Assembly: GCA_016208665.1 (NCBI GenBank)
Contig: JACQXT010000095.1
Coordinates: 1-9,199, forward strand
Source of the DNA: Chitinivibrionia bacterium
GTDB lineage: Bacteria; Krumholzibacteriota; Krumholzibacteriia; WVZY01
Length of the DNA stretch: 9,199 nucleotides
Direction of reading: 5' to 3'
A program made the position numbers and the translations under genes. The notes beneath the pieces are model-generated. The model saw nothing but the letters and a program-made list of their open reading frames with translations, was not told the DNA's origin and searched no databases. Of the stretch, positions 1 through 7,323 are shown piece after piece (position 1 is the stretch's first letter; the number at the start of each line of letters is the position of its first letter).

Positions 1-310
1 ATCCCTCTGGTATCACGAGCGCCCCCGACGCCTTGTTTTTCCTGAAAGCCTCCTCGGCCTGATCGAGGGTCGCGGCCTCGGCGACCGATACGTAGTCGCC
101 GAGTTCTCCGTGCGAAAAGGCCTGCTTCACGAAACCGGAGATGAAGGACTTATCTTCATCCACCAGCAGGAGCACCGATGGCGCAATCGAGCCGGAGCGT
201 CCGAAGGCCAGGATATAGATCGTCGTCAGGACGAACGGAACGGAGCTCCAGAGAAGCACGATGGCCGGTTTCTTGAGCGTTCGGCGCCAGTACATCTTGA
301 AGAGCTTCAT
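1..310 (-). CDS. ABC-2 type transporter permease, N-terminal part (runs off left edge)
   Basis: The first 103 codons of a membrane subunit of an ABC exporter are visible; the rest lies beyond base 1. The protein opens with a short basic cytoplasmic segment (MKLFKMYWRRTLKKP), then one hydrophobic helix at about residues 16-36 (IVLLWSSVPFVLTTIYILAF). A soluble, presumably extracytoplasmic stretch follows, with the pattern SVLLLVDEDKSFISGFVKQAF. This layout, one N-terminal helix followed by a large outer domain, is typical of ABC-2 permeases (ABC2_membrane_3 type). The ATG at 308-310 lies 2 bp after the stop of the ATPase gene, with a GGGA-type ribosome site inside the ATPase 3' end, so translational coupling is likely. 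The substrate cannot be told; families of this shape export drugs, lipids, polysaccharides or peptides. The family call leans strongly on the adjacent ATPase. Confidence 0.85.
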   Translation of the reverse strand, partial: MKLFKMYWRRTLKKPAIVLLWSSVPFVLTTIYILAFGRSGSIAPSVLLLVDEDKSFISGFVKQAFSHGELGDYVSVAEAATLDQAEEAFRKNKASGALVIPEG

Positions 311-312
311 CG

Positions 313-1239
313 TTAGTCCCGAATCTGCTTTCCGGTCAGGTTTATGAAAAGGTTTTCGAGCGACGGAGGCCTGATCGACACTTCCTTCACGTTGCCGAGA
401 GAGGAGATCTTCTGCACGAGCGCCGCGACGGAGTCGGACCGGGAAGGAAGCGATATGACCATCTCGTTCTCCGCGCGGAGCAGGATGCGCCCGCCCGCAA
501 TGGGGGCGACCGCCTCTTCGATGAGCGGCGCATCGAGCGCTCCCCGGAGCGTTACGATCTGTACGTTTTCGACGGCTTCGCGGAGGCTTGCGAGCGTGCC
601 TTCGGCTATGATCCGCCCGTCGTCGATGATGCCGACGCGGTCGCACAGGCGTTCCGCCTCTTCGAGATAATGGGTGCTGAAGAGGACGCCCGTGCCCTTT
701 CGTGAGATCTCCCGTATGGAATCGAGAATCAACAAGCGCGTTTGCGGATCCAGGCCGACGGTGGGCTCGTCGAGGACGAGCAGGGAGGGTTCGTGCAGAA
801 CGCCCAGAACGAGCGAGAGCCGCTGCTTCATCCCTCCCGAGAACTTCTCGACCGGATCCCGCGCTCTGTCGGACAGGCCGATCCAGGAGAGGAGGTCCAG
901 GGAGCGTTTCTTCAGCCGTTCCGCGGGAATGCCGTAGAGCGAGCCGAAGAACATGCAGTTCTGGAGCGCGGAAAGCTCTTCCACGAGGACGGCTTCCTGC
1001 AGCACGATCCCCATCGCCTTCTTCGCCTCGACGGCGTCGGTGATGATGCTGTGCCCGGAAACCGTCACCGTGCCGGACGTCGGCGAAAGGATGCCGGCGA
1101 TGATGTTGATCGCGGAGGATTTCCCCGCGCCGTTGGGGCCCAGCAGGCCGTAGATCTCGCCCGCGCCCACCGAGAACGAGACGCCTTTCAGCGCTTCGAC
1201 GGAATCATATTTCTTCTTGAGCGAATCGACCTGGAGCAT
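313..1239 (-). CDS. ABC transporter ATP-binding protein (ABC-2 exporter type)
   Basis: This 308-residue protein is a complete cytoplasmic ABC ATPase that should power the permease encoded directly downstream. Motifs in order: Walker A GPNGAGKSS at 34-42, Q-loop glutamine at 81, signature FSGGMKQRLSL at 133-143, Walker B LLVLDEP at 153-159 with catalytic Glu158, D-loop GLDP at 162-165 and switch His190 (FSTHYLEEAERLCDR). After the nucleotide-binding domain (to about residue 215) a C-terminal extension of roughly 90 residues follows, of the kind common in DrrA/CcmA-like exporter ATPases. The ATG at 1239 has a good ribosome site (GAGAGG, 5 nt spacer). The order ATPase then permease with a 2-bp gap indicates an operon. 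The gene is divergent from the pseudouridine synthase at 1360. No specificity can be assigned from sequence alone. Confidence 0.95.
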   Translation of the reverse strand: MLQVDSLKKKYDSVEALKGVSFSVGAGEIYGLLGPNGAGKSSAINIIAGILSPTSGTVTVSGHSIITDAVEAKKAMGIVLQEAVLVEELSALQNCMFFGSLYGIPAERLKKRSLDLLSWIGLSDRARDPVEKFSGGMKQRLSLVLGVLHEPSLLVLDEPTVGLDPQTRLLILDSIREISRKGTGVLFSTHYLEEAERLCDRVGIIDDGRIIAEGTLASLREAVENVQIVTLRGALDAPLIEEAVAPIAGGRILLRAENEMVISLPSRSDSVAALVQKISSLGNVKEVSIRPPSLENLFINLTGKQIRD

Positions 1240-1275
1240 GACTTCCTCTCTCGTGAAGGGAAACGATATCGGTAG

Positions 1276-1304
1276 CTGACGGACGGCGATATCTATAGTA
1301 TCAT
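1276..1304 (+). promoter_or_regulatory. Candidate sigma70-like promoter for the pseudouridine synthase
   Basis: CTGACG (1276-1281), a 17-bp spacer and TATCAT (1299-1304) match the -35 (4/6) and -10 (5/6) consensus. The predicted start near 1311 gives a leader of about 49 nt before the ATG at 1360. TATCAT recurs at 1307-1312 as part of a tandem 8-mer (GTATCATC twice, 1298-1313). This is a sequence match only, and it is weaker than the other promoters in the window. Confidence 0.4.
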
Positions 1305-1359
1305 CGTATCATCGAAGGTTGGACCGCCGCAATGCAAACATCCGGGCCGTTGAATCTCT

Positions 1360-2043
1360 ATGAAACGCGCGCTCACCATACTGTACGAGGACAACCACCT
1401 GCTCGCCGTCTATAAAGACGGAGGGACGCTGGTGCAGGGCGACCGTACGGAAGATACGACTCTCCTCGACCTGGCGAAGGAGTATCTCAAGGAGAAGTAC
1501 CGCAAGCCGGGGAACGTGTTTCTTGGGCTCGTGCATCGTCTGGATAGGCCCGTCTCGGGAGTCGTGCTGTTTGCGCGCACGTCGAAAGCGGCTTCCCGCG
1601 TCGCCCGGGCGTTCCGGGAGCGGCTGGTGCGCAAGACGTATGTAGCAGTCGTCGAAGGCGCGCCCGATTCGCCCGAAGGCACCTTGGAGGATTACATTAC
1701 CAGAGTCGAGCGGCGCTCTCGCGTGGTCCGTCCGCACGGCGGATCCGGAGGCGTCCGGGCCGTGCTCCGCTACCGGGTGGTCGCCCACATCGGCAAGCTG
1801 TCGCTCCTCGAAATCGATCCGGAGACCGGGCGGCATCACCAGATACGGCTCCAGCTCGCGCAGTTCGGATATCCGATACGGGGCGACTTGAAATACGGCG
1901 CTCCCTCCGCGCTTCCCAACAAAACGATCGCGCTTCATGCGTGGAAGCTGGCGCTCGAGCATCCCGTGACGCAGCAAACGATCGAGCTCTCCGCCCCGCC
2001 GCCCTCGTATTCCCCGTGGGACACATTCAAGCATTTCTTCTGA
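1360..2043 (+). CDS. RluA-family pseudouridine synthase (short form, no S4 domain)
   Basis: This 227-residue enzyme should isomerise specific uridines in rRNA or tRNA to pseudouridine. The catalytic motif HRLDRPVSG is at residues 59-67, with Asp62 as the nucleophile. The downstream family motif TGRHHQIR is at 156-163, followed by GDLKYG at 175-180 and a HAWKL...HP segment near the end, as in RluA/RluC/RluD-type enzymes. The protein starts directly with the catalytic-domain strand (LTILYEDNHLLAVYKDGG), so the N-terminal S4 RNA-binding domain of RluC/RluD is absent. That resembles RluA and the many short RluA-like paralogues. The usual D-T-S-G after the catalytic Asp is P-V-S-G here, a variant I recall from other short members. 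No clear Shine-Dalgarno sequence precedes the ATG. The target uridine cannot be predicted. The 3' end overlaps the convergent MFS gene by 17 bp. Confidence 0.93.
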   Translation: MKRALTILYEDNHLLAVYKDGGTLVQGDRTEDTTLLDLAKEYLKEKYRKPGNVFLGLVHRLDRPVSGVVLFARTSKAASRVARAFRERLVRKTYVAVVEGAPDSPEGTLEDYITRVERRSRVVRPHGGSGGVRAVLRYRVVAHIGKLSLLEIDPETGRHHQIRLQLAQFGYPIRGDLKYGAPSALPNKTIALHAWKLALEHPVTQQTIELSAPPPSYSPWDTFKHFF

Positions 2044-3214
2044 GCGGGTCCCTGCTCTCCTTCATGAGCGACGCAAGCAGCAGGGCCCCCAGAATCCCGA
2101 ACAAAGCCCCCTGAAGAAATAGAGCCCGGGGGGAGACGTTGTCCCACAAGACGCCCGCGGCGATGCTCGCCAGGAGCGTGGCCGTTCCCGTCGTGAAATA
2201 GAAGAAGCCGAGGGCGTTTCCGTATTCTTCCTTCGCGACCGTATCGGTGACGAAGGCCTTGCCGACGCCTTCTGTGCAGGCCATGTGCAACCCATACAGG
2301 GCCAGGGCGGCAAAGAGCGCCGCCGTGGAGGCAAAAAGGAACATGACCGCGTACGCGAGAGCGAAGAGCAGCATGCCGGCCAGAATCACGGCTTTTCTGC
2401 CGGCCCGGTCGCTCAACCGGCCGGCCCGTTCGGCGGTAGCCGCGTACACGACATTCGCGAACAAGTAGGGGAGCAGCGCGGCCGCATATGACGACTCGAT
2501 GCTCCCGGCTCTCAAGATGAGAAATGTCGCGCTGCTCGTTCCCAGGGAGAACACGCCGTATGCGAGGACGAGCCTCCTGAATCGAGGCGACGAGGGAGGA
2601 GACATGATGCGCGAGAGGAGCGACCGCCTGTCCGCTCCCGCGGCGCCGGCGGCCTCTTTGATTCTGAACGTGAGCAGCACGGCAAGAAACGCGGGCACGA
2701 GCGACACCAGGATGATCCACCGGAAGTCGTGCTTGATGAAGAGAAGAAGGACGAGGGCGGTCGATGTTCCAACGACCGCTCCCCACGTATCCATGGCCCG
2801 GTGAAACCCGAACGCGCTTCCTTTGGATTCCTTGTCCGTGCATTCGGCGAGAAGCGCGTCCCGCGCGGGAGAACGGACACCCTTGCCGGCCCGTTCGAGC
2901 ATGCGCGAGCCCGCGGCGAAGCCCCATGCGGGCGAAAGGGCGAGAAGCGCCTTTGAAAGCGTCGACAGCGCGTATCCTGCGAATACCAGCGGCTTCCGCC
3001 TCCGCATGCGGTCGGAGAGAGGCCCGCTCATTCCCTTAAAGGCGGCCGAGAGGGCTTCGGCGAATCCTTCCATGATGCCCAGCGCGGTCGCCGGCGCGCC
3101 CAGCGTGACCGTCAGGAAAAAGGGAATGATCGGATATATGATCTCGGACGATGCATCGGTGAGGAAGCTCACCCACGCGAGAATACGAATATTCGGATGA
3201 AATCTTTTGTTCAT
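2027..3214 (-). CDS. Major facilitator superfamily (MFS) permease
   Basis: This 395-residue integral membrane protein has the hydrophobicity of a 12-helix MFS carrier. Its N-terminus has SFLTDASSEIIYPIIP at residues 16-31. An MFS motif A, GPLSDRMRRRKP, follows at 64-75 between helices 2 and 3, then ERAGKGVRSPARDALLAE at about 107-124. The pseudo-symmetric half-repeat of motif A (AGRLSDRAGRKAVI) lies in the second half. These features place it in a bacterial MFS group whose substrates are mostly unassigned, so I give no substrate. It lies 48 bp after the glycosyltransferase gene on the same strand, has only a weak ribosome site, and shows no good promoter of its own, so it is probably the second gene of that transcript. 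Its last 17 bp (2027-2043) overlap the convergent pseudouridine synthase gene. A family annotation is secure; a role in exporting a glycosylated product is only conceivable. Confidence 0.93.
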   Translation of the reverse strand: MNKRFHPNIRILAWVSFLTDASSEIIYPIIPFFLTVTLGAPATALGIMEGFAEALSAAFKGMSGPLSDRMRRRKPLVFAGYALSTLSKALLALSPAWGFAAGSRMLERAGKGVRSPARDALLAECTDKESKGSAFGFHRAMDTWGAVVGTSTALVLLLFIKHDFRWIILVSLVPAFLAVLLTFRIKEAAGAAGADRRSLLSRIMSPPSSPRFRRLVLAYGVFSLGTSSATFLILRAGSIESSYAAALLPYLFANVVYAATAERAGRLSDRAGRKAVILAGMLLFALAYAVMFLFASTAALFAALALYGLHMACTEGVGKAFVTDTVAKEEYGNALGFFYFTTGTATLLASIAAGVLWDNVSPRALFLQGALFGILGALLLASLMKESRDPLRRNA

Positions 3215-3262
3215 GGTTTCACGGGATTCGGGTGGGCGCGAAGACCGCGCCCGGCCGCGCCT

Positions 3263-5200
3263 CTATCGATTCTTCAGAGAACCAAGAAGCGTTCGTATTT
3301 TTGGATCGTTCGGGTACAACGCCTGGGCGCGCTGCAACGCCTCTCGGGCCGAAGCCGTGTCGTCGAGTTCGATCAAGAGGCCCGCCATTCCCACCAGGCA
3401 CGAGTATTCCTTCGGATCGAGCGCCAACGCCTCTTCGTACGTACGCAGCGCGTCGCGGAATATGCCTTCCTTCGCATAGCACTCGGCTAGGTACCGTTTC
3501 GCGAGCACGGCGTACGAATCGTATCCGCCGACCTTCGAAAGATGCTCGATCGCCTGTTTGCAGAGCCCCTTCCTCCAGTAGAACGTTCCGAGGTTATGGT
3601 GCACGCCGCGCTCGATCAGGCTGAACGATGAAACGGGATATTTCTCGTTCAATTCGTGCGCAATCTCGTACTCCTTCATGGCGAGGTCGTCGCGCTTCAT
3701 CTTGAGGTAGGCGTTGCCGAGCGAATAATGGGAGAAGGAGTCGGCGTATATCTTGTTTTCCTTGAACGTGGCGAAGTCGATGTTGACGGCCGCGGTAATT
3801 AGCGCGAGGACAATGAGGCGGAGCGCGAAGCCGCGGCTCCGCGAGCGAAAGAGGTGCGCCATGTGCACGATCGCGGCCGCCGCGAATACGATGAGAACCG
3901 GCACGACGGGCAGCCTGAATCGGTCGTTGACGAAGAACGTAATGACGCCGAACGAATACAGCAGTACGTAACCGTAAAAGAGAGACAGTTGCGTTCTTTT
4001 TTTCCAGAGGAGGACGACGCCGAGGAGGCCCAGCGGGCAGATCAACCAGAAGCCGGGGAGCGGCGCATGCCCCATTCCGGATATCCGCCAGAAGAAATAG
4101 ATGTTCATGTTGTTCGAGCGTTCCCCGCCCGACCAGAACATGACGAACTTGCGGAGGAAGAGCGAGCCTGCCTGCGCCGGAAAAGAAACGATGAACGACA
4201 GTCCCTTTCTGAAGAAGTGATTCGAGACTTCTGACGGCTTGAGCTTTCTGCCCTCGCTCTCTTCCGCCATGGCGATCGAGTCGTAGTACCCGCCCCACCA
4301 GTCCGGACGCGTTCCTGGAACGATGGCGGTCCTGCCGTCGGATTTGGGATTGTTGCCGATGTAGAAGTTGACGCCGCCTTGCGACGCGATGGGCACGAAA
4401 TCCCGTCCGACGGCGTAGTTGCGGATGAGGACGGGCGCAATCACGAGCGCCGCCACAGCATACACCGCCGCGGCCGGCATGAACCACCGGTTCCGGATCG
4501 AGCGCCGATCCGCAGCGCGCGCGGTCCAGTGAAAGATGAAGGGAACCGCGGGCGCGACGGCCAGGATGCTCGGCCTCGCGATTGCGGAAAGCCCGAGCAT
4601 GACGCCCGAAAAGATCAGCATGCTGCGGCTGCGGTTCGCACAAGCGGCCGAGAGGGCGACGAGGAAGAGCAGATCGAGGAAGACGACCAGTGTCTCCATC
4701 AAGAGCTGCCCTTCAAAATAGATCAGCGGCCAATAGAGCGCCGCCAACAGGCCGGCGATAAGCGCGGCGCTTCTTCTGAAGTAAAAACGGGCGAGGAGAA
4801 ACACGAGCGCCGCGCTCAACGTTCCCATGATATGCTGCATGAACACGGTAACGGCGATGCTCGAACCGTTCACCTTATATGCAAGCGCAAGCAGGTACGG
4901 ATAGAGCGGAGCCCTGAAGAAGACCTCGCTGCCCCAGAAATCGCCGGCGAGGACTTTCTTCGCCCATTCATCATGGTAGAGGCCGTCCATGATCGGAAAA
5001 TGAAAGAGCGGATTGTTGTGCTTGTTGAGGAAGAAAAAGGCGATCCTGACGGCAAGAGCCAGGCCAGCCACCGCGAGGATCCGGTATTTCTCCGTGCGCA
5101 GAAATGCGTCGAATGCGAATGGACGTTCTTCGAGCGCCGGATGCGCCGCCGTACGTGATCCGGGAGCGGGTTTTTCAGGATTCTGCGCAATTTTCTTCAT
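3263..5200 (-). CDS. GT-C fold membrane glycosyltransferase with C-terminal TPR domain
   Basis: With the start chosen here the protein has 645 residues. After a short charged N-terminus come about eleven hydrophobic helices. The first luminal/periplasmic loop carries an acidic motif (PIMDGLYHDEWAKK, near residues 70-83) followed by FRAPLYPYLLALAY. This is the pattern of PMT/ArnT-like (GT39/PMT_2) enzymes, which transfer sugars from polyprenyl-phosphate donors on the outer face of the inner membrane. From about residue 485 to the end there are roughly four TPR units (for example HYSLGNAYLKMKRDDLAMKEY and DALRTYEEALALDPKEY), likely a protein-binding or acceptor-presenting domain. The frame is open to a GTG at 5239, but that codon lies upstream of a strong -10 box at 5230-5235. 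The ATG at 5198-5200, with GAAG upstream, is therefore preferred. The MFS gene follows on the same strand. The donor and acceptor are unknown. Confidence 0.9.
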   Translation of the reverse strand: MKKIAQNPEKPAPGSRTAAHPALEERPFAFDAFLRTEKYRILAVAGLALAVRIAFFFLNKHNNPLFHFPIMDGLYHDEWAKKVLAGDFWGSEVFFRAPLYPYLLALAYKVNGSSIAVTVFMQHIMGTLSAALVFLLARFYFRRSAALIAGLLAALYWPLIYFEGQLLMETLVVFLDLLFLVALSAACANRSRSMLIFSGVMLGLSAIARPSILAVAPAVPFIFHWTARAADRRSIRNRWFMPAAAVYAVAALVIAPVLIRNYAVGRDFVPIASQGGVNFYIGNNPKSDGRTAIVPGTRPDWWGGYYDSIAMAEESEGRKLKPSEVSNHFFRKGLSFIVSFPAQAGSLFLRKFVMFWSGGERSNNMNIYFFWRISGMGHAPLPGFWLICPLGLLGVVLLWKKRTQLSLFYGYVLLYSFGVITFFVNDRFRLPVVPVLIVFAAAAIVHMAHLFRSRSRGFALRLIVLALITAAVNIDFATFKENKIYADSFSHYSLGNAYLKMKRDDLAMKEYEIAHELNEKYPVSSFSLIERGVHHNLGTFYWRKGLCKQAIEHLSKVGGYDSYAVLAKRYLAECYAKEGIFRDALRTYEEALALDPKEYSCLVGMAGLLIELDDTASAREALQRAQALYPNDPKIRTLLGSLKNR

Positions 5201-5229
5201 ACGAGCTTCGAATTCTTGGCTGATAAGCA

Positions 5230-5258
5230 ATTGTACCACATTCGGATACGGTTGTCAC
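5230..5258 (-). promoter_or_regulatory. Sigma70-like promoter for the glycosyltransferase gene, extended -10
   Basis: Read on the minus strand: GTGACA (5258-5253, 5/6 match to -35), exactly 17 bp, then TACAAT (5235-5230, 5/6 match to -10). A TG lies one base upstream of the -10 (TGGTACAAT), giving an extended -10. The predicted start is near 5223, about 22 nt before the ATG at 5200. This arrangement excludes the longer GTG start at 5239 and decides the start of the gene. It is a consensus match without experimental support. Confidence 0.65.
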
Positions 5259-5318
5259 AGCGTGCCGGCTCATTGGAACGTTTCATGCAAGTCGATGCCT
5301 AGGAACAAACAATCTCTT

Positions 5319-5347
5319 TTGATGACAATGGCTTACCTTATCATAAT
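5319..5347 (+). promoter_or_regulatory. Candidate sigma70-like promoter for the histidine kinase gene
   Basis: TTGATG (5319-5324, 4/6), a 17-bp spacer and CATAAT (5342-5347, 5/6) form a plausible promoter. The predicted start is near 5354, giving a leader of about 65 nt to the ATG at 5419. It lies back to back with the glycosyltransferase promoter, with 60 bp between the two -35 boxes. Sequence match only. Confidence 0.5.
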
Positions 5348-5418
5348 CCCGCGGCGGCGGGCGAATTGAGTGATTTTTGCACGGCGCTCGCAGAGTGCGA
5401 CGAACCGGAAGAGACGGT

Positions 5419-7146
5419 ATGAACGATCCGACGGCTCAGGCAGCAAGCCTCCTATCCGAAGAACCCAAAAACCATGAATGTCCTCCTGCTCTGCTGCAAT
5501 TGGCCTGCAGCATGCTCCAGGCGAACGATCTCGATGAAATGGTCTCCGTGCTCATGAGAGAGCTTCGCGCGATGCTCGCCTTCGATTGCGCGAGCATCGC
5601 GCTGCTTACACGGGGCAAAGACGCTCTGATCGTTCGCAGGATTCGCGATACGGACGACCCCGGAATTCGCGTGCGTCCTGATGGCAAGCCGGCGCCGCTC
5701 GAGGATGCGAACATCATGGGTTGGGTCGCGCTCAACCGCGAACCGCTCGTGCGGAACGACATCGAGTCGGACGGCCGTTTCGGGGGAGTCGCTGGCGAGG
5801 GATCTCCCTTAAGCGATGCCGCCGTCCCTCTTATGTTGCGCGGCGAGCTCTTGGGGGTGCTCGCCGTTGAGAGCCGCCGCAAGAGCGCTTTTTCGGACGC
5901 CGACGTCGAGATCTTGAAGGCCTGCGGGGGATTCGCATGTCTCTCGATACGGCATGCGAGACTCGAGCAGGAAGCGCGCGAGCTCGGAGAACTGTGCCGC
6001 GTGCTGAAGGAAAACGTAAACGATCTCGTCATGCTGGTGGATGCTAAGACCGGCAAGATCGTCGACGGCAACGAAAAGAGCACGTCGGTGTTGGGTTACA
6101 CGCGGGAGGAATTGCTCGGAACATCGTACATCCAGCTGTTTGGGCACGAAGATCTCTATCAAGCCAGGAAAGATTTAATCAATATATTGAGCAACAAGGC
6201 GCACTCGTTCGCCAACCGCCGGATGGCGGGGCGCGATGCCCGGGCCGCGACCGTCGATATCAGCGCCAGCCCGGTGACGATCGGGGGGGAATGGTTCATT
6301 ACAATCATCGCCCACGATATTTCGCTCAGGAAAACGCTCGAAGGTGAAATCGTATCCCAGAACCAGCGCCTCCACCAGGCCAACCGGAAGCTCAGGGAAG
6401 TGGATAGAATGAAGACGGAGTTCCTGGCCAACATCAGCCACGAGCTCAGAACGCCGCTGAGCATCATCCTCGCGTACTCCGAATCGATCCGGGACGAATC
6501 CATATCGCCCGACGACCGGAACCGGTTTATCGACGTCATCTCGGAAAACGGCGAGACGCTGCTCAGCCTCATAAACAATCTCCTGGACCTCTCCAAACTG
6601 GAAATCTCCGGCGCGATGCTCAATATCACGCTGTCGCACATTCACGACGTCATACGTTCGGTCTGGCCGCAGATGGAAGCCGCGGCAAACGCGAAAGGCA
6701 TTTCGATCTCTTTTGCTCCCGGCGACTCCATCCCCGTCATGTACCTCGATACCGTGCAGATCAAGAAAGTGATTTCCTGCCTGATTCACAACGCGGTCAA
6801 GTTCACCGACGGCGGCGGCAGCGTGCGCGTCGCGACCTCGCTGAAGGACGAGGAAGTGATCATCAAGGTCGTCGACACCGGCATGGGGATACCGTTCGAA
6901 GCGATCCCGCACATATTCGCCATGTTCCATCAGGTGGACGGATCGAGTTCGAGGAAGTGCGGCGGCATGGGCATCGGGCTGGCCCTCGCGAAACACATCG
7001 TTGCGCTTCATAAAGGCAAGCTGTGGGTGGAGAGCGAAGTCGGCAAGGGCAGCGAATTCACCGTCTCGCTGCCGCTCGATACGGAAGAAGAGCTGTGTGC
7101 GGGCGAAGCGTGCTCGATGCCGGAAGAGGTGCCGGTTTGTCGGTGA
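5419..7146 (+). CDS. Soluble sensor histidine kinase (GAF-PAS-HisKA-HATPase_c)
   Basis: This 575-residue kinase should autophosphorylate on a histidine and pass the phosphate to a response regulator. Domain order: a GAF domain at about residues 20-180 (core ALLTRGKDALIVRRI ... VPLMLRGELLGVLAVES), then a PAS domain at about 195-310 (VNDLVMLVDAKTGKIVDGN, LGYTREELLG). A coiled linker follows, then HisKA with H-box FLANISHELRTPLS and phospho-acceptor His341. The ATPase domain has the N-box HNAVKFT (Asn458), G1 DTGMGIP (from Asp486), an F-box region FAMFHQV, and G2 GGMGIGLAL (from Gly515), so it looks catalytically complete. No transmembrane helix or signal peptide is visible, so a cytoplasmic signal is expected. 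The frame is open from a TTG at 5377, but the ATG at 5419 has a strong ribosome site (GGAAGAG, 5 nt spacer) and is preferred. No response regulator is adjacent, so the partner is unknown. Confidence 0.95.
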   Translation: MNDPTAQAASLLSEEPKNHECPPALLQLACSMLQANDLDEMVSVLMRELRAMLAFDCASIALLTRGKDALIVRRIRDTDDPGIRVRPDGKPAPLEDANIMGWVALNREPLVRNDIESDGRFGGVAGEGSPLSDAAVPLMLRGELLGVLAVESRRKSAFSDADVEILKACGGFACLSIRHARLEQEARELGELCRVLKENVNDLVMLVDAKTGKIVDGNEKSTSVLGYTREELLGTSYIQLFGHEDLYQARKDLINILSNKAHSFANRRMAGRDARAATVDISASPVTIGGEWFITIIAHDISLRKTLEGEIVSQNQRLHQANRKLREVDRMKTEFLANISHELRTPLSIILAYSESIRDESISPDDRNRFIDVISENGETLLSLINNLLDLSKLEISGAMLNITLSHIHDVIRSVWPQMEAAANAKGISISFAPGDSIPVMYLDTVQIKKVISCLIHNAVKFTDGGGSVRVATSLKDEEVIIKVVDTGMGIPFEAIPHIFAMFHQVDGSSSRKCGGMGIGLALAKHIVALHKGKLWVESEVGKGSEFTVSLPLDTEEELCAGEACSMPEEVPVCR

Positions 7147-7218
7147 CAAACGCATAGTATATGCTTCACCACAGGCGTTTAAGAAGACGCTCGGCGCGAT
7201 GCGTGAATTCTGAAGCAA

Positions 7219-7323
7219 GGCGGATTAAGAGGAACACCGGTTTATCCTTCGGGGGATGCAGGCTGTTTGATTTCTGATAGTGCTGCTATTGGATGCGATC
7301 ATCATAATAGTAATTAATCCGCC
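7219..7323. repeat. 10-bp perfect inverted repeat bounding 105 bp
   Basis: GGCGGATTAA at 7219-7228 and its exact reverse complement TTAATCCGCC at 7314-7323 bound an 85-bp interior in which I see no gene. The right arm contains the stop codon of the 98-residue gene. Just outside it lies a small hairpin (CCAAAG, 3 nt, CTTTGG; 7324-7338) within that gene's last codons. I see no convincing flanking target duplication. A rough count suggests that about one perfect 10-bp pair at this distance could occur by chance in 9 kb, so its meaning is uncertain. Confidence 0.35.

Noticed and set aside
742..1275. A 177-codon plus-strand open frame opposite the ABC ATPase
   Set aside because: It is antisense to a gene with all ABC motifs, and nothing in the product is recognisable.
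1935..2927. A 330-codon open frame on the minus strand over the MFS gene
   Set aside because: It is a same-strand, out-of-frame shadow of the MFS gene. The product is Arg/Gly/His-rich with no domain, while the overlapping frame encodes a clear 12-helix carrier.
3594..4643. A 349-codon open frame on the minus strand inside the glycosyltransferase gene
   Set aside because: It is an out-of-frame shadow. Its Arg/His-rich product has no membrane segments, whereas the true frame gives helices and TPRs.
4379..5158. A 259-codon plus-strand open frame opposite the glycosyltransferase
   Set aside because: It is antisense to an evident membrane protein, rich in Glu, Asp, Arg and His, with no motif or ribosome site to support it.
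7148..7180. AAACGC/GCGTTT inverted repeat just after the kinase stop, considered as a terminator
   Set aside because: The stem is only 6 bp with a 21-nt loop and there is no T-run after it, so it does not look like a rho-independent terminator.
6175..7218. A 347-codon open frame antisense to the histidine kinase
   Set aside because: The kinase frame on the plus strand carries all expected motifs. The antisense product is a charged, Arg/His/Asp-rich sequence typical of GC-rich shadow frames.
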